The notes: generated by a model not told the origin, from the sequence alone. A DNA stretch of 19,473 nt from Candidatus Omnitrophota bacterium (GCA_029563245.1 JAKQSG010000078.1:1-19473), one strand, 5' to 3'. Counted from the first letter of the stretch, positions 8,506-16,434 are shown. A program made the numbers and translations.

Positions 8506-9190
8506 TGTCAGAATTAATAAAACGGATTAGATACACACATAAAAAAACAAATAAAGAAAACACTATAATCAACCCAAATAATTCTTTTAAGAATAACCCT
8601 ATTCCTCCGTAGCGTAAATCCTCCCATGATTCAATCAAAAGAATTAAGGCCAAGAGAGTAATTATTGAACCGACTTCTTTTTTTACCCATTTCAGCTTCA
8701 AAGGGATATATTGTAGTATATCCCTATTTAAAAGCGCATCTAGTGAAGGGAAAATACGATTGGGAACATCTTTACAATAATCCGCATACTTTTGGGGGAA
8801 TAATAATTTTAGCTTTTTCTCTTCCGTATATACAAGTAAAATATAGCGTATGTAGAAAAAACATAGGAAGATAATAACTACCCACCATTTAAAAAGCATC
8901 AATACTACCCCGAAGCCGATTAAAATTATCCCTAAATACATGGGGTTGCGCACTAACGAATATGGCCCCGACCTTACCAGGTCAAAGCCGTTTTCTGAAT
9001 TCTCAGACTTAAACCCGCGGGCAGAGACCCTGACGAGCTGCCCCAGTAAAATAAAACCGATGCCGAAAATTTCAGCTATACCATTATCCCATCCGAGAGC
9101 ATTTCTCCGGAAGAAAATCGCCGGAAAGATTGCCAATATAACCGCCACCAAAAACATCACTATACCATTTATCTTAAGCCTCTTCTTCAT
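8471..9190 (-). CDS. Isoprenylcysteine carboxyl methyltransferase-like membrane protein
   Basis: A 239-aa integral membrane protein of the ICMT/PEMT-like methyltransferase superfamily. The signature is residues RSGPYSLVRNPMYLGIIL, followed by a charged EEKKLKLLFPQKYADYCKDV segment. In this superfamily these two blocks form the SAM-binding site. Hydrophobic segments lie near residues 9-27, 38-54, 93-112, 113-128, 178-190 and 205-226. The last two follow the methyltransferase core and are an extra C-terminal hairpin. The substrate cannot be told from sequence; bacterial members are often annotated only as isoprenylcysteine methyltransferase family. The ATG at 9190 overlaps the mutM stop as ATGA. 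A GTG at 9205 is also in frame but has no ribosome-binding site. Confidence 0.8.
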   Translation of the reverse strand: MKKRLKINGIVMFLVAVILAIFPAIFFRRNALGWDNGIAEIFGIGFILLGQLVRVSARGFKSENSENGFDLVRSGPYSLVRNPMYLGIILIGFGVVLMLFKWWVVIIFLCFFYIRYILLVYTEEKKLKLLFPQKYADYCKDVPNRIFPSLDALLNRDILQYIPLKLKWVKKEVGSIITLLALILLIESWEDLRYGGIGLFLKELFGLIIVFSLFVFLCVYLIRFINSDNVTDKSKDNIQ

Positions 9191-9996
9191 AATTTCTTCT
9201 GGCACTTAGGGCAAAAATAAGTCCCCCTTCCTCCTAATGCGCTCCTTTTTATTAAAGATTTACAGACAAGGCATGGCTTACCTTCCCTTGCGTAAACCCT
9301 GTGGTACTTCTTATAATCCCCTTTGCCTCCGGATAACCTGACATAATCATCGACCGAAGAACCGCCGCAATCAACCGCCTCTGTTAAAATATACTGCATG
9401 GAATTAAACAAAGCCTCTTTTTCCCTGGCTAAGAGTTCACAGGCCCTACGTTGAGGATTTATTTTAGCAGAAAAAAGTATCTCTGCGGCATAAAGATTTC
9501 CTATTCCGCTGATGAATTTCTGATCCATCAACAAGGGTTTGATCTTGGTTTTCTTACGTGAGAGCATATCCTGAAACTGGATTAAGGTCAAATCCTTTGG
9601 TTCAGGGCCAAGCCCCTGGATAAACCTTAGGTTCCTCCAGTCATCTAAAAGCCTCAAGTCCCCAAAAATTCTTTGGTCGTTGAAAACCAGATCCTTGCCG
9701 CTGGAGAGATGAAAAATAACCCGAGTCGCTTTTTGCTTTAGACCAGGATAAATTAATTGACCGGTCATCTTTAAGTGTATGGCAAGAGACTTGGCGTTTG
9801 ATAACTCCATTATCAAAACTTTACCCCTTCTCAATACACGGTTAATTCTTACACCCGTCAATCCCTGCTTAAATTTCAAGGAGGAAGGCTGGCGTATAAC
9901 CTTAGGGTTATAAACAGATACCCGGATAATCTTCTTACCAACAACTACCTGGTCTAAATCCCTCTTAATTGTCTCTACCTCGGGTAACTCCGGCAT
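9187..9996 (-). CDS. mutM: Formamidopyrimidine-DNA glycosylase (Fpg/MutM)
   Basis: Base-excision repair glycosylase/AP lyase that removes 8-oxoguanine and formamidopyrimidines. The 269-aa protein starts MPELPEVETIKRDL, giving the catalytic Pro2 and Glu3 after Met removal. It has the conserved Lys59 (RRGKVL) and the helix-two-turn-helix segment ISGIGNLYAAEILF. The C-terminal zinc finger uses Cys242, Cys245, Cys262 and Cys265, with the DNA-contacting Arg257 in GGRGTYFCPKCQ. All functional residues I can check are present and the length is standard. It starts two bases after the carB stop and overlaps the membrane methyltransferase gene by 4 nt. Placement inside a pyrimidine operon is unusual. 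Confidence 0.97.
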   Translation of the reverse strand: MPELPEVETIKRDLDQVVVGKKIIRVSVYNPKVIRQPSSLKFKQGLTGVRINRVLRRGKVLIMELSNAKSLAIHLKMTGQLIYPGLKQKATRVIFHLSSGKDLVFNDQRIFGDLRLLDDWRNLRFIQGLGPEPKDLTLIQFQDMLSRKKTKIKPLLMDQKFISGIGNLYAAEILFSAKINPQRRACELLAREKEALFNSMQYILTEAVDCGGSSVDDYVRLSGGKGDYKKYHRVYAREGKPCLVCKSLIKRSALGGRGTYFCPKCQKKL

Positions 9997-9998
9997 AT

Positions 9999-12900
9999 TT
10001 ATCGCTTTCTTCTTTTATGATAAGACTGCAAAGACTTGACCCCTAAATCCTTTTTCAACAATGCCTCGATGCCGTTTACGGTGGCCTGGGCAGCGGATAT
10101 GCTGGTAGTATAGGGTATATTATACAAAATTACATGGGAGCGGATTTTAACCTCATCCTGACGGGGGATCCTTCCCGAAGGCGTATTCATAACCAGCTGG
10201 ATCTTGCCGTCTTTCATCAAATCGAGTATATTGGGTCTGCCTTCGGCAATCTTGGGCAGAACCTTTACTTTAATCCCGCTTTTATCAAGGACATCTGCGG
10301 TACCGGTACTGGCATATATATTAAATCCTAAATCCGCCAGTTTTTTTGCGATAAAGATTACCTGCCTCTTATCCCTATCTCGCACAGAGACAAAGACATT
10401 GCCCTTGCGAGGAAGCTTTTGCCCGGCCGCAAGCTGGCTCTTAATATAAGCCCGTCCGAAATCCTTATCTATACCCATGACCTCTCCCGTAGACTTCATC
10501 TCTGGTCCCAATATGACATCCACCCCCGGAAAACGGTTAAAAGGGAATACCGATTCTTTTATCGCTACATACTCTGGTATTATCTCTTTTATAAAGCCCA
10601 GGTCTTTAAGCTTTCCCCCTAATAAAACTTTAGTAGCAAGCTCTGCCAGCGGTACTCCGATAACCTTAGATACAAACGGTACCGTCCTAGAGGCCCTAGG
10701 GTTAACTTCCAAGATATAAACTTTATCATCCTTAACTGCATACTGTATATTCATTAATCCTACCAGGCTTAATTCCTTAGCCATCTCATATGTCGCCTGG
10801 CGTATCTTTTGCAATATACCCTGCGAGAGGGTATAGGTAGGAAGGGACATGGCCGCATCCCCTGAATGCACGCCGGCATATTCAATATGCTCTAAAATCC
10901 CTCCGATGACAAAGGTTTGCCCATCCCCGATCAAATCAACATCCACCTCTATTGCATCTTCTAAAAACTTATCAATTAAAACCGGATGTTCTCCTGAAAC
11001 CTCGGCTGCTTCTTTAATGAACTTTTCCAGCGCCTCATCATCATAGGCTATCTCCATAGCCCTGCCGCCTAAAACATAGGAGGGCCTGACTAAAACCGGA
11101 TAACCTATCTTTTTAGCAACATCTTTAGCTTCATCAAAATTAAAGGCGGTGCCGTTTTCCGGCTGCAATAACCCTAGCTTATGCAGCATATGCTTGAAAC
11201 GTTTTCTGTCCTCTGCGATATCGATACTCTCGGCAGATGTACCTAAAATATTTACCCCCGCCTTACGCAATAAAACAGCTAAGTTCAACGGAGTCTGGCC
11301 TCCGAATTGCACAATCACACCCATCGGTTTTTCAAGCTCGATAATATTCATAATATCTTCAAAGGTAAGCGGCTCAAAATATAGCCTGTCCGATGTATCA
11401 TAATCAGTGGATACGGTCTCAGGGTTACAATTAACCATAATACTGTCTACCCCTTCTTCTTTCAGGGCATAGGCTGCATGGCAACAGCAATAATCAAACT
11501 CGATCCCTTGCCCGATCCTGTTTGGCCCTCCCCCTAGAATTACCACCTTCTTTTTCTTGCTCTGCCTTGACTCATCTACTGTTTCATAGGTAGAGTAATA
11601 ATATGGCTGTTTAGCCGCTACTTCACCTGCGCAGGTATCTACTAATTTATATACTGCTTTCACGTTCTGCCTTTTCCGTGCATCCCTAACCTTGGCCTCC
11701 TTTGAATTTAAAATGAATGCCAGCTGACTATCGGAGAAACCGTTTAATTTAGCAACCTTAAGTAGCTCAAGGGGTATTTTAATCTCCTCATCAATCTTAT
11801 TATTCCTATATTTTATTACCTCTTCTTCTATCTCTACCAATTCTCTCATATTATCAATAAACCAGCGGTCAATATTGGATAGACTACAGATCTCATCTAG
11901 TGATATACCCGCCTTAAGGGCGTAGCGGATATAAAAAATCCTTTCATCATTAGGTATGCGGATTTTATCGCGTATCAACTGCAAAAGCTCTTTATCTGCC
12001 CTTTTAAGTTCCTCATCGCTTAATCTATCCTTTCCGTCACAACCAAAACCAAAACGCGATATCTCCATAGAACGAATACCCTTCTGGAATGCCTCTTTGA
12101 AATTTCTTCCTATGGACATTACCTCTCCCACCGCTTTCATTGATGTATTTAGGACTCTCTGTGCATGAGGAAATTTCTCAAAGGTAAAACGGCAGATTTT
12201 AAATACACAGTAATCTACTGTGGGCTCAAAAAAGGATGTAGTCTTGCCTGTTATCTGATTCATCACCTCAGGCAGGGTGTAGCCAACAGCTAGCTTTGTG
12301 GCGACGCGGGCGATAGGAAACCCGGTTGCCTTTGAGGCTAAGGCAGAGGAGCGTGAAAGCCTGGGATTAACTTCAATAATAACGATGTCCCCATTATGCG
12401 GATTCTGGCCAAACTGGATATTCGCCCCGCCTCCGGTTATTCCGATGCGCCGGATAATCCGTTTAGATAAATTTACAAAATTATTATACTCTTGCGCAGT
12501 CAATGTCTGGGCAGGGGCTACTACAATACTATCCCCGGTGTGCACGCCCATGGGATCAACATTTTCCATAGAGGTAACCATAATAACATTATCGCAACAA
12601 TCGCGCATTACCTCAAATTCAATCTCCTTCCAACCTAATACAGACTGTTCAACTAAAACCTGATGTACCGGGCTTGTCTCTAATCCTTTGGTCAAGAATT
12701 TCTCTAACTCTTCCCGATTATAAGCAATCGACCCGCCACTGCCTCCTAAGGTATAGGCCGGCCTTAATATCAGAGGAAATCCTATTGAAAGACCTATCTT
12801 CATGCCTGCATCCAAAGAAGTAGCAATGCCGCTTTTAGGGGTATTAACACCTATCTCCTGCATTGCCTTTTTAAACAAATCCCTATCCTCTGCGCAGGAT

Positions 12901-13268
12901 ATAGCACTTATCGAGGCCCCAATAGATTCGACCCCATATTTTTTCAAAACTCCCTGCTTCATCAGAAAAAAGGCAAGGTTTAATCCCGTCTGGCCACCTA
13001 AAGTCGGCAATATAGCATCCGGGCGCTCTTTAGCGATTACCTTCGTAACCATTTCAACAGTCAGGGGCTCTATATAAGTTACGTCTGCCATCCCGGGATC
13101 AGTCATTATGGTAGCCGGATTAGAATTAATCAGTATGGTAAAATACCCTTCCTCCCTAAGCGCCTTACAGGCCTGGGAACCAGAATAATCAAATTCACAA
13201 GCCTGCCCTATAACAATCGGCCCGGAACCGATCATCAAGACTTTATTTATATCCTTTCTGCGCGGCAT
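9999..13268 (-). CDS. carB: Carbamoyl-phosphate synthase large subunit
   Basis: Synthesises carbamoyl phosphate from bicarbonate, ammonia and two ATP. The 1089-aa protein has the full two-fold architecture. The first carboxyphosphate half (about 1-400) carries GSGPIVIGQACEFDYSG, TLGGQTGLNLA and EVNPRLSRSSALASKATG. A helical oligomerisation domain follows (about 400-550). The second, carbamate-kinase half (about 555-930) carries GGGPNRIGQGIEFDYCC, GGQTPLNLA and EVNPRASRTVPFVSK. The C-terminal MGS-like allosteric domain (about 940-1089) ends in a basic tail. I see no loss of ATP-grasp residues. The ATG at 13268 has a strong GGGAGGAG site and lies three bases after the carA stop. Its partner CarA looks unable to release ammonia from glutamine. 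Confidence 0.97.
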   Translation of the reverse strand: MPRRKDINKVLMIGSGPIVIGQACEFDYSGSQACKALREEGYFTILINSNPATIMTDPGMADVTYIEPLTVEMVTKVIAKERPDAILPTLGGQTGLNLAFFLMKQGVLKKYGVESIGASISAISCAEDRDLFKKAMQEIGVNTPKSGIATSLDAGMKIGLSIGFPLILRPAYTLGGSGGSIAYNREELEKFLTKGLETSPVHQVLVEQSVLGWKEIEFEVMRDCCDNVIMVTSMENVDPMGVHTGDSIVVAPAQTLTAQEYNNFVNLSKRIIRRIGITGGGANIQFGQNPHNGDIVIIEVNPRLSRSSALASKATGFPIARVATKLAVGYTLPEVMNQITGKTTSFFEPTVDYCVFKICRFTFEKFPHAQRVLNTSMKAVGEVMSIGRNFKEAFQKGIRSMEISRFGFGCDGKDRLSDEELKRADKELLQLIRDKIRIPNDERIFYIRYALKAGISLDEICSLSNIDRWFIDNMRELVEIEEEVIKYRNNKIDEEIKIPLELLKVAKLNGFSDSQLAFILNSKEAKVRDARKRQNVKAVYKLVDTCAGEVAAKQPYYYSTYETVDESRQSKKKKVVILGGGPNRIGQGIEFDYCCCHAAYALKEEGVDSIMVNCNPETVSTDYDTSDRLYFEPLTFEDIMNIIELEKPMGVIVQFGGQTPLNLAVLLRKAGVNILGTSAESIDIAEDRKRFKHMLHKLGLLQPENGTAFNFDEAKDVAKKIGYPVLVRPSYVLGGRAMEIAYDDEALEKFIKEAAEVSGEHPVLIDKFLEDAIEVDVDLIGDGQTFVIGGILEHIEYAGVHSGDAAMSLPTYTLSQGILQKIRQATYEMAKELSLVGLMNIQYAVKDDKVYILEVNPRASRTVPFVSKVIGVPLAELATKVLLGGKLKDLGFIKEIIPEYVAIKESVFPFNRFPGVDVILGPEMKSTGEVMGIDKDFGRAYIKSQLAAGQKLPRKGNVFVSVRDRDKRQVIFIAKKLADLGFNIYASTGTADVLDKSGIKVKVLPKIAEGRPNILDLMKDGKIQLVMNTPSGRIPRQDEVKIRSHVILYNIPYTTSISAAQATVNGIEALLKKDLGVKSLQSYHKRRKR

Positions 13269-13271
13269 ATC

Positions 13272-14348
13272 TTAACTCCTCCCTAACATTTTCATGAATT
13301 GAATAAATGCTCCGTTAGATTCATTGTACCCTAAAGAGACAGGCATATACTGCACGCCGATAATCTTAAGCGTTTTGCTTTCAATCCCCTCTACCGTCCG
13401 GTCATTTAAATTATAGCTGCTTATCTTTAAACCTTTAACCTTCAACAAAGAATCATGGTCTAAGACATAGGCATGGTTTTGCGTAGTAATTTCACCCTTA
13501 AAGGAAGAAGGGCTCTGTATCGGATAGTTAACCCCCCGATGGCCGATCTTCAACTTATTAATCTTTACGCCTAAAGCCATAGCTAAAGCAAGGTTGCCTG
13601 AGGCTATTCCTAAAATAGGCAACTTGCCAATCAAAGGCTTTATATTCCCTGCTACCTTTTCTAACCCCGGGATATCCTCCGGGCCACTTGAGAGAATTAA
13701 ACCCGTGGCCTTGAATCGAAGGATCTCATCACCGCTTGTGCCATAAGGCAAAAGCTTTAAAGCACAGCCCAAGGATTCCATCTGACACACAATGCTTCTG
13801 GTTACACCTAAATCCAGGATTGCCACCTTCTTGCCCGTAGATCTGCCTGAATGCACAACCTTTTGCGTTGACACCCTTTCAATCGAGGATAAAGATTGCT
13901 CCTTGCCAAAGGCGGCGATCTTTGATAATAGCTCCTTGCGGTCAAAGCTCTCTGTGGAGATCACCCCCAACATAGAACCCTTCTGTCTTAAATGCACTGC
14001 TAGCGTACGGGTATCAACCGAATGCATAAAAAACAGGCCGTTACGCTTTGCAAACGCACCCAAACTCTCCTTAGCTTGCCAGTTAGAAAATATGCGTGAA
14101 CTTTCTTTTATAACCAAACCCGCCGGCCAAACCGTATCCGATTCGTTAAATTTAGCCGCACATCCATAGTTGCCGATCAAAGGATATGTTAAAATTAATA
14201 TCTTATCAATATTCGCAGGGTCAGTTATCATCTCCTGATAACCTACCACTGCGGTATTCATAATAACCTCGCCAACTCTCTCCTTTTGCAAGGTCTCTGA
14301 TTCTCCTATAAAGCTTTTCCCGTCTTCCAACATAAGAACTGCTTTCAT
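13272..14348 (-). CDS. carA: Carbamoyl-phosphate synthase small subunit with degenerate glutaminase site
   Basis: Normally the glutaminase subunit that feeds ammonia to CarB. The 358-aa protein aligns along its length. The CarA-specific N-terminal domain is intact (residues 1-150: YQEMITDPANI, YPLIGNYG, VDTRTLAVHLR), and a class I amidotransferase fold follows. The catalytic triad, however, is gone. The nucleophile elbow, normally GICLGHQ, reads GIASGNL, with Ala249 in place of Cys. The HPE motif reads MPV, with Met335 and Val337 in place of His and Glu. The oxyanion-side motif SNGPGDP reads SSGPEDI. I checked the codons directly (GCC at 13602-13604; ATG CCT GTC at 13346-13338). Flanking structural motifs (KIGHRGVNYPI, TTQNHAYVLD) are kept and the frame is open, so this looks like a functional scaffold and not a decaying gene. 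It overlaps the LOG-family gene by 4 nt. Confidence 0.93.
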   Translation of the reverse strand: MKAVLMLEDGKSFIGESETLQKERVGEVIMNTAVVGYQEMITDPANIDKILILTYPLIGNYGCAAKFNESDTVWPAGLVIKESSRIFSNWQAKESLGAFAKRNGLFFMHSVDTRTLAVHLRQKGSMLGVISTESFDRKELLSKIAAFGKEQSLSSIERVSTQKVVHSGRSTGKKVAILDLGVTRSIVCQMESLGCALKLLPYGTSGDEILRFKATGLILSSGPEDIPGLEKVAGNIKPLIGKLPILGIASGNLALAMALGVKINKLKIGHRGVNYPIQSPSSFKGEITTQNHAYVLDHDSLLKVKGLKISSYNLNDRTVEGIESKTLKIIGVQYMPVSLGYNESNGAFIQFMKMLGRS

Positions 14349-14821
14349 TTTGAGCCTCCGGCCTTACCTAAAGATAATATTTTTTTTGCTAAAATAACTG
14401 CCCCATCCACTCTTTCTTCCTTTATAACCCCGGAGATATCCCAGGAATTAAGGGATATAACCGGGATACCAAACTGCAGACAATAGGCAACCTCTGAAAG
14501 AGTGCCTGCTTTACCCGGCAAAGCAATTACAAGATCAGCACTTTTAACTACAAGTACGTTTCTTGCCAGTCCCAACCCTGTAGGAAGGATAATATCGATA
14601 TAGGCATTAGCTTCATCCTTATCATAACCCGGCAGAATACCTATAGTTAAGCCTCCGCCTATCTTAAAACCCTTACAAACTGCCTCCATCACTCCACCTA
14701 AGCCACCACAAACGATTAAATCAACCACTTTAGAGAGTTTTTTACCTAATTTATAGGCTATCCCCTCCACTTTAGTATCACACTCATGACCGCCAATTAC
14801 CGCTACTATTTTCTTTCTCAT
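14345..14821 (-). CDS. LOG-family / TIGR00725-like Rossmann-fold protein
   Basis: A 158-aa protein of the SLOG/LOG (lysine decarboxylase-like) superfamily, closest by eye to TIGR00725. It shows an N-terminal beta strand IVAVIGG, then VCGGLGGVMEAVCKGF, which matches the nucleotide-binding glycine loop. It also has the ARNVLVVKSADLVIALPG strand and the variant family motif PGKAGTLSE (normally PGGxGTxxE). Some LOG relatives are nucleotide 5'-monophosphate phosphoribohydrolases. That would fit a nucleotide operon, but the family function here is unproven. The ATG at 14821 follows the tRNA-Arg 3' end by only 8 nt and has no clear Shine-Dalgarno. A two-codon ORF (ATG ATA TGA) just upstream overlaps its start. 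It overlaps carA by 4 nt. Confidence 0.8.
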   Translation of the reverse strand: MRKKIVAVIGGHECDTKVEGIAYKLGKKLSKVVDLIVCGGLGGVMEAVCKGFKIGGGLTIGILPGYDKDEANAYIDIILPTGLGLARNVLVVKSADLVIALPGKAGTLSEVAYCLQFGIPVISLNSWDISGVIKEERVDGAVILAKKILSLGKAGGSK

Positions 14822-14829
14822 ATCATTTG

Positions 14830-14901
14830 TGCGCCTGGCGGGAATCGAACCTGCACATCTAGCTCCGGAGGCTAGCGCCCTATCCTTTGGGCCACAGGCG
14901 C
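14830..14901 (-). tRNA. tRNA-Arg (anticodon CCG)
   Basis: On the minus strand a complete 72-nt cloverleaf folds by hand. The 7-bp acceptor stem GCGCCTG/CAGGCGC is perfect. The D stem is GCCC/GGGC with a GG-containing loop. The anticodon stem is CTAGC/GCTAG, and its loop CTCCGGA gives anticodon CCG, reading CGG (Arg). The variable loop is 4 nt, and the T arm has loop TTCGATT. The T stem GCAGG/CCCGC contains one A-C mismatch at its third pair. The discriminator is A; CCA is not encoded. It directly abuts the stop codon of the upstream 94-aa gene and lies 8 nt before the next start codon, so it must be cut out of the operon mRNA unless it has its own promoter. Confidence 0.95.
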
Positions 14902-15186
14902 TTAATATGCCGACTCTGCAAATATCTCCTGCGCAGTTATCTCTTTGGCTACAGCATAAGATAATTCAGGTATGCGCACTTCAAGGTCCTTAGTTTGTGA
15001 TTTTAGAAATCCCTTTATTGTAAAAACAAAACTTGATATTGATACCGTTTTAACATACAGAAGAACCCTGAAGGCAACACAATTATAATCCTTCGAAGAC
15101 TCGTTAGTAACCTCTCCCTGCATAGTAAGGCAATCTTCTAATTTGTTCTGCTTGTATTGAATATTGTGGAATTTAAACTGAAGCAT
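14902..15186 (-). CDS. Small FxLYD-like beta-sandwich protein, function unknown
   Basis: A 94-aa protein that I do not firmly recognise. The pattern LTMQGEVTNESSKDYNCVAF followed by RVLLYVK and a terminal run of alternating hydrophobic residues resembles FxLYD/DUF3426-type Ig-like domains, which are built as a 'conserved-upon-binding' beta sandwich. It has no signal peptide or membrane anchor, unlike many of those domains, so the resemblance may be only of fold. The start ATG at 15186 is 9 nt after the stop of the EndoQ-like gene and has a poor ribosome-binding site. Its stop codon TAA is immediately followed by the first base of tRNA-Arg. Confidence 0.65.
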   Translation of the reverse strand: MLQFKFHNIQYKQNKLEDCLTMQGEVTNESSKDYNCVAFRVLLYVKTVSISSFVFTIKGFLKSQTKDLEVRIPELSYAVAKEITAQEIFAESAY

Positions 15187-15195
15187 AGCCGGTCA

Positions 15196-16434
15196 TTAAA
15201 ACATCTTTAGTTGTTCTTCGTTTTTATCCGGAGTTTGGTTTGCATCAAAAATAGAAATAATTCCATATTCTCCGTCAAACCCAGCCTTGATATCCACCTT
15301 GCCTTCTCGCACCCTTAAAACTCCTTCTGCAGCCTTTGGTGATAAACCTTTTAATAAATCGTCTTTTTTAAGTCGCATTAACACATCGAACTCCGTACCC
15401 AGCTTGGCCAAAGCAGCTTGATACTCTCTGGCTACTGAGATACTTGTTTTAGCTACCCCCTTTGCATCGGCAATAATTTCATCTAAAGGGATAAGCCTTT
15501 TAAAGGGAATGGCGCCCTCAGGCTCAAACCCTTGCGGCCTATCTGCTAAATTTTCAACACGGTTTACAACCCCTACCGTAACCTGCCTGCCGCACTTAGG
15601 ACATCTGCCGTTATGATCCTTGGTCTCCTTGGGAGACCATCTTATACCACACATCCTATGCCCATCAAAATGGTACTTACCTTCTTCGGGAAAAAATTCA
15701 ACCGTATAAAGAAACCTACTCCTATCTTTTGTCCTTAAAACATCGCGTATAGTCTGATAATCCAGCTCGCAGTTAAATACATTTGCCTCACGTCCGATCT
15801 TCTGCGGAGAATGCGAATCACTATTCGAAATCAGGGTAAATTTATCTAATGCCGATAACCGCCAGTTCATCCTGGGATCACTGGAGAGCCCTGTCTCTAA
15901 AGCAAAGATGTTTTTTGTTTGCTCCTCAAAGCAATCTTCTATTTTATCAAATCCTGACATTGACCCAAAAAGAGAGAACCATGGTGTCCATATATGTCCC
16001 GGGACAATCATGCAGTTTTCATCAATATCAAAGACGATTCTTGCCAGCTCAGCGGCATCCAAACCTAAGATAGGGCGCCCATCCGAAGCCAGATTGCCTA
16101 TACGGCTGAGTTTTTCATTAATCTTATCTACTGTCTTGAAGGAAGGGGAGAATATAATATTATGTATTCTATAAGTTTTTCCCCGCTTTGAGTAAATGCT
16201 GCTTACTTCAGCCGTCAGGATAAAATAAACACCATTATATTTATACAGCCCATTAGCACAATCATCTAAATTATGCTTTAATTCTTCCAGCCATAAATGA
16301 TGGGTGAAATCTCCTGTCCCCATCAAGGTAATCCCCTTAAGCTTAGCCCAATAGGCTAAGTTCTTAACATTCATATCACGGCTGGTGGCGCGTGAATATT
16401 TAGAGTGGATATGAAAGTCTGCTATGAACTCCAT
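15196..16434 (-). CDS. Endonuclease Q-like PHP-domain nuclease (TIGR00375 family)
   Basis: A 412-aa protein matching the EndoQ family, whose characterised members nick DNA 5' of deaminated bases (uracil, hypoxanthine, xanthine) and abasic sites. The PHP metal-binding residues are visible: H8 and H10 (DFHIHSKYSRATSRDM), D42 (TGDFTHH), E76 (TAEVSSIY), H91 (RIHNIIF), H147 (VPGHIWTPWFSLFGSMSGFD, a strong family signature), and D206/H208 (SNSDSHSP). A zinc-ribbon-like segment follows with C262, C278 and C281. A C-terminal helical part comes next (LLKGLSPKAAEGVLRVREGK). The last five residues, QLKMF, look like a sliding-clamp-binding peptide. Bacterial members are often annotated only as helicase- or phosphotransferase-like. 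The ATG at 16434 overlaps pyrC by 13 nt. Confidence 0.88.
   Translation of the reverse strand: MEFIADFHIHSKYSRATSRDMNVKNLAYWAKLKGITLMGTGDFTHHLWLEELKHNLDDCANGLYKYNGVYFILTAEVSSIYSKRGKTYRIHNIIFSPSFKTVDKINEKLSRIGNLASDGRPILGLDAAELARIVFDIDENCMIVPGHIWTPWFSLFGSMSGFDKIEDCFEEQTKNIFALETGLSSDPRMNWRLSALDKFTLISNSDSHSPQKIGREANVFNCELDYQTIRDVLRTKDRSRFLYTVEFFPEEGKYHFDGHRMCGIRWSPKETKDHNGRCPKCGRQVTVGVVNRVENLADRPQGFEPEGAIPFKRLIPLDEIIADAKGVAKTSISVAREYQAALAKLGTEFDVLMRLKKDDLLKGLSPKAAEGVLRVREGKVDIKAGFDGEYGIISIFDANQTPDKNEEQLKMF

Noticed and set aside
9999..13268. Loss of function in carB matching the carA change
   Set aside because: Both ATP-grasp halves and the allosteric domain keep their signature motifs; a single P-to-C change in the KIPRF block (KICRF) is not expected to inactivate it.
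13272..14348. carA as a pseudogene
   Set aside because: Full-length open frame, normal overlaps with both neighbours and conserved structural motifs outside the active site argue for a maintained protein.
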